From: Mycolicibacterium sp. 018/SC-01/001
Lineage (GTDB): Bacteria > Actinomycetota > Actinomycetes > Mycobacteriales > Mycobacteriaceae
Reading direction: 5' to 3'
Assembly: GCF_007096635.1 (NCBI RefSeq)
Contig: NZ_VKAA01000003.1
Location: 1-64,000, forward strand
DNA: 64,000 nt
The notes beneath the pieces were generated by a model. The model had not been told where the DNA came from. It did not search any database and was given only the letters and a program-made list of their open reading frames with translations. This document shows, one piece after another, positions 34,818 to 44,679 of this stretch (position 1 is the first letter of the stretch; every line of letters starts with the position of its first letter). The translations under genes and the position numbers were made by a program.

Positions 34818-35525
34818 CTAGGTGGCTGACCCCCACAGTCCGATCCGGTCGAGGTAACCGAGCAGGCGCGCCACCCCGTCGCTGAATTCGCGTTCGCTCA
34901 GCAGCACCACCGTGGCGGCGTCGCGTCGGCGCAGCGCGTCGATCAGCAGGTCGTGGCCGGCCACCGCGTCGGCACCCCACGTCGGGTCGTTCGCGAAGAC
35001 TTGCGGCGGCAGGTAGCGGCTGGCGTGCAGCAGGAACCAAGCCAGCTTGATCCGCCCGGAGGCCCGGTTGACGGCGCGGTGGAACGCGAACTCAGCCGCC
35101 GCGACCTCGTCGGCGTCACCATGACGGACCGCCTCGGCAAGCGCGGTGTTGAGCACCGCCAGCTCGTCGATCTCGGCATCGGTGATACGCCGGGTCGTGG
35201 TGGCGGCCAGTTCCCGCGCGATCGTCGACTGCAACCAGAAGATGTCTTCGATGTCGGTGCGGGTCAGCGGCATCACGCGGTGTCCGCGGTGGCGTTCGAG
35301 CTCGACCATGCCTTCGCCGCGCAGCGTCCGCAGCGCCTCCCGCACGGGGGTGATGCTCACGCCCAGACGCGCCGCCGTCTCGTCGAGCCGGATATAGGTG
35401 TCCGGCCGCAGCACGCCGGTCATGATCTCCGTGCGCAGCCGGGCAGCCACCTCGTCGGACATCTGCTCGCGCCGAATCCTGCCGGACGGCCCGCCCGATG
35501 ACACCGTCCTGACCGGAGCTGTCAT
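34818..35525 (-). CDS. mce1R: GntR/FCD repressor of mce1 operon
   Basis: 235 residues. An N-terminal GntR winged helix (about 20-80) contains RLDETAARLGVSITPVREALRTL, split over two helices. The C-terminal FCD ligand domain has the metal-binding-type histidines in EFAFHRAVN and AVAGHDLLIDAL. Mce1R represses mce1 in M. tuberculosis, and the location divergent from fadD5 matches. ATG at 35525 has AAAGGG 8-9 nt before it; ATG at 35585 would add 20 residues. Confidence 0.92.
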   Translation of the reverse strand: MTAPVRTVSSGGPSGRIRREQMSDEVAARLRTEIMTGVLRPDTYIRLDETAARLGVSITPVREALRTLRGEGMVELERHRGHRVMPLTRTDIEDIFWLQSTIARELAATTTRRITDAEIDELAVLNTALAEAVRHGDADEVAAAEFAFHRAVNRASGRIKLAWFLLHASRYLPPQVFANDPTWGADAVAGHDLLIDALRRRDAATVVLLSEREFSDGVARLLGYLDRIGLWGSAT

Positions 35526-35608
35526 GGCTGCGACGCCCTTTCGGCGGGTCTGCGCGACGGGTTGTCCCGACGCCGCCTGAGCCATAGTGTGACCGCGGCA
35601 ACACAATG

Positions 35609-35618
35609 TTTGATCAAA
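35609..35618. promoter_or_regulatory. Palindrome in mce1R-fadD5 divergent promoter
   Basis: TTTGATCAAA is a perfect 10-bp palindrome in the most AT-rich part of the intergenic region. It is centrally placed to control both mce1R and fadD5. Binding by Mce1R is plausible for an FCD-type regulator but unproven here. Confidence 0.5.
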
Positions 35619-35661
35619 TATCAGCACCACGCAACACCAGCGACTCACGGACGACGGAGCG

Positions 35662-37314
35662 ATGACGACCGATCTGGAGCAGCCCGAGCTGGCTCGCCGG
35701 CAGAACTGGGCCAATCAGCTCTCCCGGCACGCGATGATGCAGCCGCATGGCGTGGCGCTGCGGTTCCTCGGCGCCAGCACCACCTGGGCCGAGCTCGATC
35801 GACGGGTGTCCGCGCTGGCCGGGGCGCTGCATCGCCGCGGCCTCGGCGTCGGCGACCGCGTGCTGATCCTGATGCTCAACCGGCCCGAGTTCATCGAGAC
35901 GACGATCGCGGCCACCAGACTGGGTGCGATCGCGGTGCCGGTGAACTTCCGGATGACCGCGCCGGAGATCGCGTTCCTCGTCTCGGACTGCACCGCATCC
36001 GTCGTCGTGACCGAACCCGTCCTCGCCCCGGTGGCCACCGCGGTGCGGGCTCTGGACCCCAGCCTGCAGACGGTCGTCGTCGCCGGCGGCGACACCGACG
36101 CGGCCGACGTGCTCGCCTACGAGGACCTGCTCGCCGAGGACGCGCCCTGCCCGATCGTGGACGTCCCCGACGATTCGCCGGCGCTGATCATGTACACCTC
36201 CGGCACCACCGGCCGGCCCAAGGGCGCGGTCCTCACCCACAACAACCTGTCGGGTCAGGCGCTCACGCACCTGTTCACCAGCGGCGCCGATCTGAATCAC
36301 GACATCGGGTTCGTCGGCGTGCCGCTGTTCCACATCGCCGGCGTCGGCAACCTGGTCACGGGCCTGCTCCTCGGCCGGCCGACCGTCATCTATCCGCTCG
36401 GCGCCTTCGATCCCGACCAGCTGCTCGATGTGCTCGCCGCGGAGAAGGTGACCGGCATCTTCCTGGTGCCGGCCCAGTGGCAGGCGGTGTGTGCGGCGCA
36501 GCGCGCCCATCCCCGTGAGCTCTCGCTGCGGGTGCTGTCCTGGGGTGCCGCACCCGCCTCCGACACCCTGCTGCGCGCGATGGCCGACACGTTCCCCGGT
36601 GCGGCGATCCTGGCCGCCTTCGGGCAGACGGAGATGTCGCCGGTGACGTGCATGCTGTTGGGGGAAGACGCGCTGCGCAAGCTCGGGTCGGTGGGCACGG
36701 TGATCCCGACGGTCTCCGCCCGCATCGTCGACGACGAGATGAACGACGTGCCCGTCGGGCAGGTCGGCGAGATCGTCTACCGTGCACCGACTCTGATGGT
36801 CGGCTACTGGAACAACCCCGAAGCCACCGCAGAGGCGTTCGCCGGCGGGTGGTTCCACTCCGGGGACCTGGTCCGGCAGGACGAGGACGGCTACATCTGG
36901 GTCGTCGACCGTAAGAAGGACATGATCATCTCCGGCGGCGAGAACATCTACTGCGCCGAGGTGGAGAACGCGCTCGCGGCGCACCCGGACATCGCCGAGG
37001 CCGCGGTGATCGGCCGTCCGCACCCCAAGTGGGGGGAGGTGCCCGTTGCTGTGGTCGCCCTGCGAACTTCGCTGGCACGCGAGGGTGATGCGACGTTGTC
37101 GCTCGGCGATCTCGACACCTTCCTGACCGATCGGCTCGCCCGCTACAAACACCCCCGGGCACTGGAAATAGTCGAGGCGCTGCCCCGGAATCCGGCGGGC
37201 AAGGTGCTCAAGACGGAGCTGCGGACGCGCTTTGGCAATCCGTCCGCAGCAGGGCCCGAGATTGACGCTGGCGAAAGTGCCTCGCGGACAACGGTTTCGA
37301 CGGGCCAGCAATGA
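35662..37314 (+). CDS. fadD5: Fatty-acid-CoA ligase FadD5
   Basis: 550-residue acyl-adenylate enzyme. The AMP-binding P-loop is MYTSGTTGRPKGAVLTH; AAFGQTEMSP and GWFHSGDLVRQDEDGYIWVVDRKKDMI follow in order (each split), and the C-terminal lid has PRNPAGKVLKTELR with the catalytic Lys. It activates fatty acids to acyl-CoA, matching lipid uptake by mce1. ATG at 35662 has GGAG 4-5 nt before it. First gene of the mce1 cluster. Confidence 0.95.
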   Translation: MTTDLEQPELARRQNWANQLSRHAMMQPHGVALRFLGASTTWAELDRRVSALAGALHRRGLGVGDRVLILMLNRPEFIETTIAATRLGAIAVPVNFRMTAPEIAFLVSDCTASVVVTEPVLAPVATAVRALDPSLQTVVVAGGDTDAADVLAYEDLLAEDAPCPIVDVPDDSPALIMYTSGTTGRPKGAVLTHNNLSGQALTHLFTSGADLNHDIGFVGVPLFHIAGVGNLVTGLLLGRPTVIYPLGAFDPDQLLDVLAAEKVTGIFLVPAQWQAVCAAQRAHPRELSLRVLSWGAAPASDTLLRAMADTFPGAAILAAFGQTEMSPVTCMLLGEDALRKLGSVGTVIPTVSARIVDDEMNDVPVGQVGEIVYRAPTLMVGYWNNPEATAEAFAGGWFHSGDLVRQDEDGYIWVVDRKKDMIISGGENIYCAEVENALAAHPDIAEAAVIGRPHPKWGEVPVAVVALRTSLAREGDATLSLGDLDTFLTDRLARYKHPRALEIVEALPRNPAGKVLKTELRTRFGNPSAAGPEIDAGESASRTTVSTGQQ

Positions 37315-37416
37315 CATCGGCCGGAGGTGGACCCAGTGCTAACGGTTGAGGGCGCAATCCCGCCGATGCGGTACGAACCGTCCCCACCATCGGGTACAGT
37401 CCGGTGGTCCGTCTTA

Positions 37417-37430
37417 CTACCGACCGGTAG
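37417..37430. promoter_or_regulatory. Palindrome in fadD5-yrbE1A gap
   Basis: CTACCG-AC-CGGTAG, perfect 6-bp arms, 103 bp before the yrbE1A start in a 218-bp gap. From memory an internal promoter has been described in the equivalent gap of M. tuberculosis. This could be its operator, possibly for a TetR-type protein. Confidence 0.5.
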
Positions 37431-37532
37431 GGAGACTGATCTCACACAGTTGGGGTTGGGGCTGGAAGGGAGCGTGCGACAGGTGCTGCCGGTGCGCTAC
37501 ATCTGGGACGGTCGCGTCGCGGGGACATCGCG

Positions 37533-38330
37533 GTGACGACGACTTCCAACCTGACGGGCTACGTGCGCGATCAGGCGAGGCCCGCGTTGACCGCCGTCGG
37601 CGGTTTCGTGCGGATGTGCGTCCTCGTCGGCAAAGCCACGCTGCGGCCGCCGTTCCAGTGGCGCGAGTTCATCCTGCAGAGCTGGTTCCTGCTGACGGTG
37701 GCATTCCTGCCGACCGTCGCGGTGTCGATCCCGCTGACCGTGCTGCTCATCTTCACGCTGAACATCCTGCTCACCGAGTTCGGCGCTGCCGACATCTCCG
37801 GTGCCGGCGCAGCCCTGGGCGCGGTCACCCAGCTCGGTCCGCTGGTGACGGTGCTGGTGGTCGCCGGCGCAGGGTCCACCGCGATCTGCGCTGACCTCGG
37901 CGCCCGCACCATCCGCGAGGAGATCGACGCCCTCGAGGTGCTCGGCATCGATCCCATCCACCGCCTGGTCGTGCCCCGCGTCATCGCGTCGACGTTCGTC
38001 GCGATGCTGCTCAACGGCGCGGTGATCACGATCGGCCTGGTCGGCGGCTTCATCTTCGGTGTGTACCTACAGAACGTCTCGGCGGGTGCGTACGTGTCGA
38101 CGCTGACCCTGGTCACCGGTCTGCCCGAAGTGCTCATCTCGCTGGTCAAGGCGCTCACGTTCGGCCTGATCGCGGGCCTGGTCGGCTGCTACCGCGGGCT
38201 GACGTGCGCGGGGGGCGCCAAAGGTGTCGGAACCGCGGTGAACGAGACCCTGGTCCTGTGCGTGATCGCGTTGTTCGCGGTCAACGTCGTGCTGACCACC
38301 ATCGGCGTCAAATTCGGAACGGGGAGCTGA
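37533..38330 (+). CDS. yrbE1A: MlaE/YrbE-type permease YrbE1A
   Basis: 265-residue inner-membrane permease with about five to six helices. The MlaE signature region GAGSTAICADLGARTIREEIDALEVLGIDPI is split over residues 109-141 and contains the EExDAL motif that contacts the ATPase. With YrbE1B and an MceG-type ATPase encoded elsewhere it forms the transport core of the mce1 lipid importer. GTG start. Length equals the M. tuberculosis protein. Confidence 0.96.
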   Translation: MTTTSNLTGYVRDQARPALTAVGGFVRMCVLVGKATLRPPFQWREFILQSWFLLTVAFLPTVAVSIPLTVLLIFTLNILLTEFGAADISGAGAALGAVTQLGPLVTVLVVAGAGSTAICADLGARTIREEIDALEVLGIDPIHRLVVPRVIASTFVAMLLNGAVITIGLVGGFIFGVYLQNVSAGAYVSTLTLVTGLPEVLISLVKALTFGLIAGLVGCYRGLTCAGGAKGVGTAVNETLVLCVIALFAVNVVLTTIGVKFGTGS

Positions 38331-38331
38331 C

Positions 38332-39201
38332 ATGTCCACTGGCGCCGTTCTGCGGTCCCGGTTCCCCCGCGGAGTCGCGACCGCCCAGAAGGTGGCCGGC
38401 GCGCCCGCGCGCGGTCTGGACTCGATGGGTCACGTCGCCTGGTTCGTCGTCACCGCGGTCGGTTCCATCGGGCACGCCATGCGCTACTACCGCAAAGAGA
38501 TGCTGCGCCTGGTCGCCGAGATCGGCATGGGCACCGGCGCGATGGCCGTCATCGGCGGCACGGTCGCGATCGTCGGGTTCGTCACGCTGTCGGGGTCCTC
38601 GCTGGTCGCCATCCAGGGTTTCGCGTCGCTGGGCAACATCGGTGTCGAGGCGTTCACCGGCTTCTTCGCAGCGTTGATCAACGTGCGCATCGCCGCGCCG
38701 GTCGTCGCCGGCCAGGCGCTGGCCGCCACCGTCGGCGCCGGCGCCACCGCCGAGCTCGGAGCCATGCGCATCAGCGAGGAGATCGACGCCCTCGAGGTGA
38801 TGGGCATCAAGTCCATCTCCTACCTGGTGTCCACGCGCATCGTCGCCGGGTTCGTCGTCATCATCCCGCTGTACGCGATGGCGATCATCATGAGCTTCCT
38901 GTCGGCGCAGGTCACGACCACGCTGGTCTACGGACAGTCGACCGGCACCTATGAGCACTACTTCCGGACGTTCCTGCGGCCCGACGACGTGTTCTGGTCG
39001 TTCGTGCAGGCCGTGATCATCTCGGTTATCGTCATGCTCAACCACTGCTACTACGGCTTCTACGCCAGCGGCGGCCCCGTCGGCGTCGGCGAGGCCGTCG
39101 GCCGGTCGATGCGCGCCTCGCTGATCGCGATCGTCTGTGTGGTCCTGTTCGCCTCGTTGGCGCTCTACGGCGTCGACCCGAACTTCAACCTGACGGTGTA
39201 G
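38332..39201 (+). CDS. yrbE1B: MlaE/YrbE-type permease YrbE1B
   Basis: 289 residues. It has the second permease fold with GAGATAELGAMRISEEIDALEVMGIKSI, split as in YrbE1A, again the coupling motif. ATG at 38332 follows GGGGAG and is 1 bp after the yrbE1A stop. The two permeases form a heterodimer through which the lipid is moved. Length equals the M. tuberculosis protein. Confidence 0.96.
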   Translation: MSTGAVLRSRFPRGVATAQKVAGAPARGLDSMGHVAWFVVTAVGSIGHAMRYYRKEMLRLVAEIGMGTGAMAVIGGTVAIVGFVTLSGSSLVAIQGFASLGNIGVEAFTGFFAALINVRIAAPVVAGQALAATVGAGATAELGAMRISEEIDALEVMGIKSISYLVSTRIVAGFVVIIPLYAMAIIMSFLSAQVTTTLVYGQSTGTYEHYFRTFLRPDDVFWSFVQAVIISVIVMLNHCYYGFYASGGPVGVGEAVGRSMRASLIAIVCVVLFASLALYGVDPNFNLTV

Positions 39202-39203
39202 CT

Positions 39204-40421
39204 GTGACCGCACCCGTGAACAGCAAGCGCACGCCGCCCTACAAGCTGGCGGGAGCCGTCCTGGCGCTCGTGGCGGTCGTGATCCTGGTGCTGGTCTTCC
39301 TGCAGTTCCGCGGCGATTTCCTGCCGCGGACCCAGCTGACGATGATGGCCGCGCGGTCGGGTCTGTCGATGGACCCCGGTGCCAAGGTCACCTACAACGG
39401 CGTCGAGATCGGCCGGGTCGGCGAGGTCGAGCAGGTCACCGTCGGCGACGAGCCCCGCGCCAAGATCATTCTCGAGGTCAACCCCAAGTACCTCGATCTG
39501 ATCCCGCAGAACGTCCAGGCGGACATCAGTGCCACCACGGTGTTCGGCAACAAGTACGTGTCGTTCTCGTCCCCGCCGAAGCCCTCACCACAGCGGATCA
39601 ACAGCTCCGACGTCATCGACGTCACCAAGGTGACCACCGAGTTCAACACCCTGTTCGAGACCGTCGTGTCGGTCGCCGGCCAGGTGGACCCGATCAAGCT
39701 GAACCAGACGCTGACCGCGACGGCACAGGCGCTCGACGGACTCGGCGACCGGTTCGGGCAGTCGATCGTCAACGGCAATCAGATCCTCGACGAGATCAAC
39801 CCGCAGATGCCGCAGCTGCGCCGGGACAACCAGCTGCTCGCCCAGCTCGCGGACGTGTACGCCGACGCCTCGCCCGACCTGTTCGACGGACTGCAGAACG
39901 CGGTCACCACCGCGCGCACGCTCAACGAGCAGCAGGGCAACGTCGACCAGGCGCTGATGGCGGCGGTCGGATTCGGCAACACCGGCGGCGACATCTTCGA
40001 GCGCGGCGGGCCCTACCTGCAGCGGGGCCTCAAGGATCTGGTGCCCACCTCGGCGCTGCTGGACAAGTACAGCCCCGCGCTGTTCTGCACGATCCGCAAC
40101 TACCACGACGTCGAGCCGAAGGTCGCCGCGTCGCTGGGCGGCAACGGCTACTCACTGCGCACGCACTCCGAGCTGATCGGCTTGGGCGCCGGCAACGCGT
40201 ACGTCTATCCCGACAACCTGCCGCGGGTCAATGCCAAGGGCGGACCCGAGGGCCGCCCCGGCTGCTGGCAGCCCATCACCCGCGACCTCTGGCCGTCGCC
40301 GTACCTGGTGATGGACACCGGAGCCTCGATCGCGCCGTACAACCACCTGGAACTGGGCCAGCCGCTGCTCACCGAGTACGTCTGGGGCCGCCAAGTCGGG
40401 GAGCACACGATCAACCCATGA
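39204..40421 (+). CDS. mce1A: Mce1A substrate-binding protein
   Basis: 405 residues, GTG start. An N-terminal helix (about 15-35) anchors the protein. The MlaD-like MCE domain (about 40-120) has LSMDPGAKVTYNGVEIGRVGEV, split, then a long helical region and a C-terminal domain. It is part of the envelope-spanning hexamer. The C-terminus is about 50 residues shorter than the M. tuberculosis protein as I recall it. It starts 2 nt after yrbE1B and overlaps mce1B as ATGA. Confidence 0.95.
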   Translation: MTAPVNSKRTPPYKLAGAVLALVAVVILVLVFLQFRGDFLPRTQLTMMAARSGLSMDPGAKVTYNGVEIGRVGEVEQVTVGDEPRAKIILEVNPKYLDLIPQNVQADISATTVFGNKYVSFSSPPKPSPQRINSSDVIDVTKVTTEFNTLFETVVSVAGQVDPIKLNQTLTATAQALDGLGDRFGQSIVNGNQILDEINPQMPQLRRDNQLLAQLADVYADASPDLFDGLQNAVTTARTLNEQQGNVDQALMAAVGFGNTGGDIFERGGPYLQRGLKDLVPTSALLDKYSPALFCTIRNYHDVEPKVAASLGGNGYSLRTHSELIGLGAGNAYVYPDNLPRVNAKGGPEGRPGCWQPITRDLWPSPYLVMDTGASIAPYNHLELGQPLLTEYVWGRQVGEHTINP

Positions 40422-41449
40422 AAATCACCGGAACCGCGATCAAGCTGGGGGCGTTCTCCCTGGTGCTGCTGCTGTTCACCGCGCTCATCATCGTGGTGTT
40501 CGGTCAGATGCGCTTCGACCGCACCAACAGCTACTCGGCGATCTTCACCAACACCAGCGGCCTGCGCTCCGGGCAGTTCGTCCGCGCTTCGGGTGTCGAG
40601 GTCGGCAAGGTCAAGGACGTGAAGCTGATCGACGGCGGCACGAAGGCCAGGGTCGACTTCGACGTGGACCGCTCGCTCGACCTGTTCGACGAGACCACCG
40701 CGTCGATCCGCTACCTGAACCTGATCGGTGACCGCTACCTGGAGCTCAAGCGCGGGGACAGCAACACTCGGCTGCAGCCCGGCGGCACCATCCCGGTCGA
40801 ACGCACCGAGCCCGCCCTCGACCTCGACGCGTTGATCGGCGGCTTCCGCCCGGTGTTCCAGTCGCTGGACCCCGACAAGGTCAACACCATCGCGCAGTCG
40901 ATCGTGACGGTCTTCCAGGGCCAGGGCGGAACCATCAACGACATCCTGGATCAGACCGCGTCGCTGACGTCCGCGCTGGCCGATCGCGACCAGGCGATCG
41001 GTGAGGTGATCAACAACCTCAACACCGTGCTGGCCACGACCGTCAAGCACCAGCAGCAGTTCGATGACACGGTCAAGAATTTCGAGACACTGATCACCGG
41101 ACTCAAGAACCGCGCCGATCCGATCGCCAAGTCGGTGGCCGACATCAGTGACGCCGCCGGCACGATCGCCGACCTGCTGGCCGACAACCGGCCACTGCTG
41201 CAGCAGACCACCAGCAAGCTCGAGATCCTGCAGCAGCCGCTGGTCGATCAGAAGGATCAGCTCAATGACCTGCTGGTTCGCGTGCCGACCGCGCTGAAGA
41301 TCATCGGCCGCGCGGGTGGCATCTACGGTGACTTCTTCAACTTCTACGCCTGCGACGTGACGCTCAAGCTCAACGGGCTCCAGCCCGGCGGGCCGGTGCG
41401 CACGGTCAAGGTGTGGAGCCAGCCCTCGGGTAGGTGCACACCGCAATGA
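40418..41449 (+). CDS. mce1B: Mce1B
   Basis: 343 residues. An N-terminal transmembrane anchor (about 8-30) precedes an MCE domain with GLRSGQFVRASGVEVGKVKDV, split, and a long predicted coiled-coil/helical segment (about 150-300) with repeated Asp/Leu. A short Cys-containing end (FYACDVTL) follows. ATGA overlaps on both sides couple it to mce1A and mce1C. One chain of the Mce1 heterohexamer. Confidence 0.95.
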   Translation: MKITGTAIKLGAFSLVLLLFTALIIVVFGQMRFDRTNSYSAIFTNTSGLRSGQFVRASGVEVGKVKDVKLIDGGTKARVDFDVDRSLDLFDETTASIRYLNLIGDRYLELKRGDSNTRLQPGGTIPVERTEPALDLDALIGGFRPVFQSLDPDKVNTIAQSIVTVFQGQGGTINDILDQTASLTSALADRDQAIGEVINNLNTVLATTVKHQQQFDDTVKNFETLITGLKNRADPIAKSVADISDAAGTIADLLADNRPLLQQTTSKLEILQQPLVDQKDQLNDLLVRVPTALKIIGRAGGIYGDFFNFYACDVTLKLNGLQPGGPVRTVKVWSQPSGRCTPQ

Positions 41450-43029
41450 GAGTCCTCGAGGGTTCCAACCGCGTCCGCGGCGGTTTGCTCGGCATCATCC
41501 TGCTGGTCATCGTGATCGGCGTGGGCCAGAGCTTCACCAGCGTGCCGGTGCTCTTCGCGACGCCGACGTACTACGCGGAGTTCTCCGACACCGGCGGCAT
41601 CAACGCCGGCGACAAGGTCCGGATCGCGGGTGTCGACGTCGGCCTCGTGCGCTCGACCGAGATCTCCGGCGACAAGGTCGTCATCGGCTTCGGGCTCGGC
41701 GGGACCGAGATCGGCACCAAGAGCCGTGCCGCGATCCGCACCGACACGATCCTGGGCCGGCGCAACATCGAGATCGAGCCGCGCGGTGACGACCCGCTGC
41801 GCGCCAACGGCACGTTGCCGCTCGGTCAGACGTCGACGCCGTACCAGATCTACGACGCGTTCTTCGACCTCAGCAACTCGGCGTCCAACTGGGACACCAA
41901 GACGGTGCGGGACTCGCTGAACGTGCTGTCGCAGACCATCGATCAGACCTACCCGCACCTGAGCGCCGCGCTCGACGGGGTGGCGCGGTTCTCCGACACC
42001 ATCGGCAAGCGCGACGACCAGATCAAGCAGCTGCTGAGCAACGCCAACCGGGTGGCCGGGGTGCTGGGCAACCGCAGCGAGCAGATCAACCAGCTGTTCG
42101 TGAACGCGCAGACGCTGCTCGCGGCGGTCAACGAGCGTAACTACGCGGTCAGCCAGCTGCTGGAGCGCGTCGGCAAGTTCTCCACCCAGGTCAAGGGTTT
42201 CATCGACGACAACCCCAACCTCAATCACGTGCTGGAGCAGCTGCGCACGATCAGCGACGTGCTCAACGAGCGCAAGTTCGACCTGGTCGACGTGCTGACC
42301 ACGCTGTCGAAGTTCACCGCGTCGCTGGGTGAGGCGATCGCCTCGGGCCCCTACTTCAAGGTGATGCTCGCCAACCTGGCGCCCTACTGGATTCTGCAGC
42401 CCTACGTCGACGCGGCGTTCAAGAAGCGCGGCATCGACCCCGAGCAGTTCTGGCGCAACGCGGGTCTGCCCGCGTTCCGGTTCCCGGACCCGAACGGCAC
42501 CGGCTTCCCCAACGGGGCTCCGCCGCCGGCACCGACTCCGCTCGAAGGCACCCCGGACAATCCCGGCCCTGCCGTCGTGCCCGGCTCGCCGTGCTCGTAC
42601 ACCCCGCCCGCCGACGGGCTGCCCCGACCCGGCAACCCGCTGCCGTGCGCCGGTCTGTCGGTCGGCCCCTACGGGGACAACCCGTACGGCCCGAACTACG
42701 AGGGTCAGGGCCCCAACGTCGCGACGTCGGCCCCGAACCCGAACGGCCCGCAGCCGGCTCCGGGTGTGCCGGCCGCCGCGATCCCGGGTCAGCTGTCGCC
42801 GAACGTGCCCGGCGACATGCCGCCGCTTCCGCCCGCCCCGCCCGGGGCGCGCACGGTGCCACTGGCGCCGCAGCCGTCACCGCCGGACTTCACCCCCGGT
42901 ATCGCACCGCTGCCGCCGGCACTCAACGGGCCGCCGCCTCCGCCCGGTCCGGGTCCGCAGCCGGCCCCGGCGGGCCAGCCGCTGCTGCCGGGTAATCCAC
43001 CGTTCCTGCCTCCGGGCTCGCAGGGTTAA
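41446..43029 (+). CDS. mce1C: Mce1C
   Basis: 527 residues. It has an N-terminal anchor, the MCE domain GGINAGDKVRIAGVDVGLV and a helical needle region. The last 160 or so residues are very rich in Pro/Gly (PPPAPTPLEG, PPPPGPGPQPAPAG), as in Mtb Mce1C, and are probably disordered in the outer envelope. ATG at 41446 overlaps the mce1B stop as ATGA; an in-frame ATG at 41434 is less likely. Confidence 0.94.
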   Translation: MRVLEGSNRVRGGLLGIILLVIVIGVGQSFTSVPVLFATPTYYAEFSDTGGINAGDKVRIAGVDVGLVRSTEISGDKVVIGFGLGGTEIGTKSRAAIRTDTILGRRNIEIEPRGDDPLRANGTLPLGQTSTPYQIYDAFFDLSNSASNWDTKTVRDSLNVLSQTIDQTYPHLSAALDGVARFSDTIGKRDDQIKQLLSNANRVAGVLGNRSEQINQLFVNAQTLLAAVNERNYAVSQLLERVGKFSTQVKGFIDDNPNLNHVLEQLRTISDVLNERKFDLVDVLTTLSKFTASLGEAIASGPYFKVMLANLAPYWILQPYVDAAFKKRGIDPEQFWRNAGLPAFRFPDPNGTGFPNGAPPPAPTPLEGTPDNPGPAVVPGSPCSYTPPADGLPRPGNPLPCAGLSVGPYGDNPYGPNYEGQGPNVATSAPNPNGPQPAPGVPAAAIPGQLSPNVPGDMPPLPPAPPGARTVPLAPQPSPPDFTPGIAPLPPALNGPPPPPGPGPQPAPAGQPLLPGNPPFLPPGSQG

Positions 43030-43045
43030 GGGGGTGCAGAGCTAG

Positions 43046-44677
43046 ATGTCGACGATCTTCAACATCCGAAACCTGAAGAAGCCGGGTGTGTCCCGAACGG
43101 CACTGGTGATCGGCACCGTGGTGCTGATCGCTGCGATCGTGGCGGCCTTCTTCGGCTACAAGGCCTATCAGCGGTTGACGAAGAACACCGTCACCGCGTA
43201 CTTCACCCAGACGCTGGCGCTGTATCCCGGCGACAAGGTGCAGATCATGGGTGTCCAGGTCGGCAAGATCGAGGCGATCGAGCCGGACGGCGACAAGATG
43301 AAGGTGACCTTCAACTACGACAAGAAGTACAAGGTCCCCGCCAACGCCACGGCATCGATCCTGAACCCGAGCCTGGTCGCCTCGCGCACCATCCAGCTGG
43401 CCCCGCCGTACACCGGCGGCCCGGAGATGGAGAACGGCGCCGTCATCAACCTGGATCGCACGCAGGTGCCGGTCGAGTACGACGACCTGCGTGACTCGCT
43501 GGACAAGCTGCTGACCGACCTGGGTCCCACGCCCGCGCAGCCCAAGGGTCCGTTCGGCGACATCATCGAGTCCGCGGCCGACGGTTTCGCCGGCAAGGGC
43601 GAGCAGCTGAACAAGACGCTCAAGGGTCTGTCGGACGCGCTGTTCGCGCTCAACGAGGGCCGCGGCGACCTGTTCAGCGTGGTCAAGAGCCTGGCGTTGT
43701 TCGTCAACGCGCTGTACAAGAGCGATCAGCAGTTCGTGGCGCTCAACAACGACCTCGCCAAGTTCACCAACGCGTTCACCAACACCGACCGCGAGGTAGC
43801 CGACGCGCTGCAGGACCTCAACCAATTGCTGGCCACCACAAGGGATTTCATCGGCAAGAACGGTGAGGTGCTGGCCCACGACGTCGACAACCTGGCCGAC
43901 GTGACGAACGCGATCCTGCAGCCCGAGCCCCGCGACGGCCTGGAGACCGGTCTGCACGTCTTCCCGAACCTGGGCGCCAACGTTGTCAACATCGCCGCGC
44001 CGAACCAGGGCGGCATCATGAGCGTGCCGGTCATCAATAACTTCGCGAACCCGATGCAGTTCATCTGCAGCGCGATCCAGGCCGGCAGCCGGCTGGGCTA
44101 CCAGGAATCGTCGGAGCTGTGCGCGCAGTACCTGGGCCCGATCCTGGACGCGATCAAGTTCAACTACCTGCCGTTCGGCGCGAACCAGTTGCAGGCGGCG
44201 ATGACGCTGCCCAAGCAGATCGCGTACTCGGAGCCCCGGCTGCAGCCGCCGCCGGGATACAAGGACACCACCGTGCCCGGCATCTTCTCCAGGGACACGC
44301 TGTTCTCGCACGGCAACCACGAGCCCGGCTGGGTGGTTGCGCCCGGTATGCAGGGCGTCGAGGTGCAGCCGTTCACCCAGAACATGCTCACGCCGGAATC
44401 CCTGTCGGAGCTGATGGGTGGCCCCGACGTCGTGGCTCCGCCGGCCCCGCCCGCGTTCGGTGTGAACAACGGCCGGCTGCCCGGCCCGCCGAACTCCTAC
44501 AACGAGAACAACCCGCTGCCCCCGCCGTGGTACCCGCAGCCGGGTCCCCCGCCGGCACCTGCACCGGGTGTCATCCCGGGCGATCCGCTGGGGGCCATCA
44601 CGCCGGCGGCACCGGCGGCCGGCCCTGCGCCCGCCGCTCCGTCGGGTCCATTGCTGCCGGCTGAGGCGGGAGGCTGA
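43046..44677 (+). CDS. mce1D: Mce1D
   Basis: 543 residues. N-terminal anchor (about 18-38), MCE domain with ALYPGDKVQIMGVQVGKIEAI (split), helical region, and a C-terminal conserved domain ending in a Pro-rich tail (PPPAPAPG). Sixteen nucleotides separate it from mce1C, the widest gap between mce genes here. Component of the Mce1 lipid-transport tunnel. Confidence 0.95.
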   Translation: MSTIFNIRNLKKPGVSRTALVIGTVVLIAAIVAAFFGYKAYQRLTKNTVTAYFTQTLALYPGDKVQIMGVQVGKIEAIEPDGDKMKVTFNYDKKYKVPANATASILNPSLVASRTIQLAPPYTGGPEMENGAVINLDRTQVPVEYDDLRDSLDKLLTDLGPTPAQPKGPFGDIIESAADGFAGKGEQLNKTLKGLSDALFALNEGRGDLFSVVKSLALFVNALYKSDQQFVALNNDLAKFTNAFTNTDREVADALQDLNQLLATTRDFIGKNGEVLAHDVDNLADVTNAILQPEPRDGLETGLHVFPNLGANVVNIAAPNQGGIMSVPVINNFANPMQFICSAIQAGSRLGYQESSELCAQYLGPILDAIKFNYLPFGANQLQAAMTLPKQIAYSEPRLQPPPGYKDTTVPGIFSRDTLFSHGNHEPGWVVAPGMQGVEVQPFTQNMLTPESLSELMGGPDVVAPPAPPAFGVNNGRLPGPPNSYNENNPLPPPWYPQPGPPPAPAPGVIPGDPLGAITPAAPAAGPAPAAPSGPLLPAEAGG

Positions 44678-44679
44678 CC

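Noticed and set aside
35614..37317. 567-codon frame antisense to fadD5
   Set aside because: fadD5 carries all acyl-adenylate motifs; the antisense product has only low-complexity composition.
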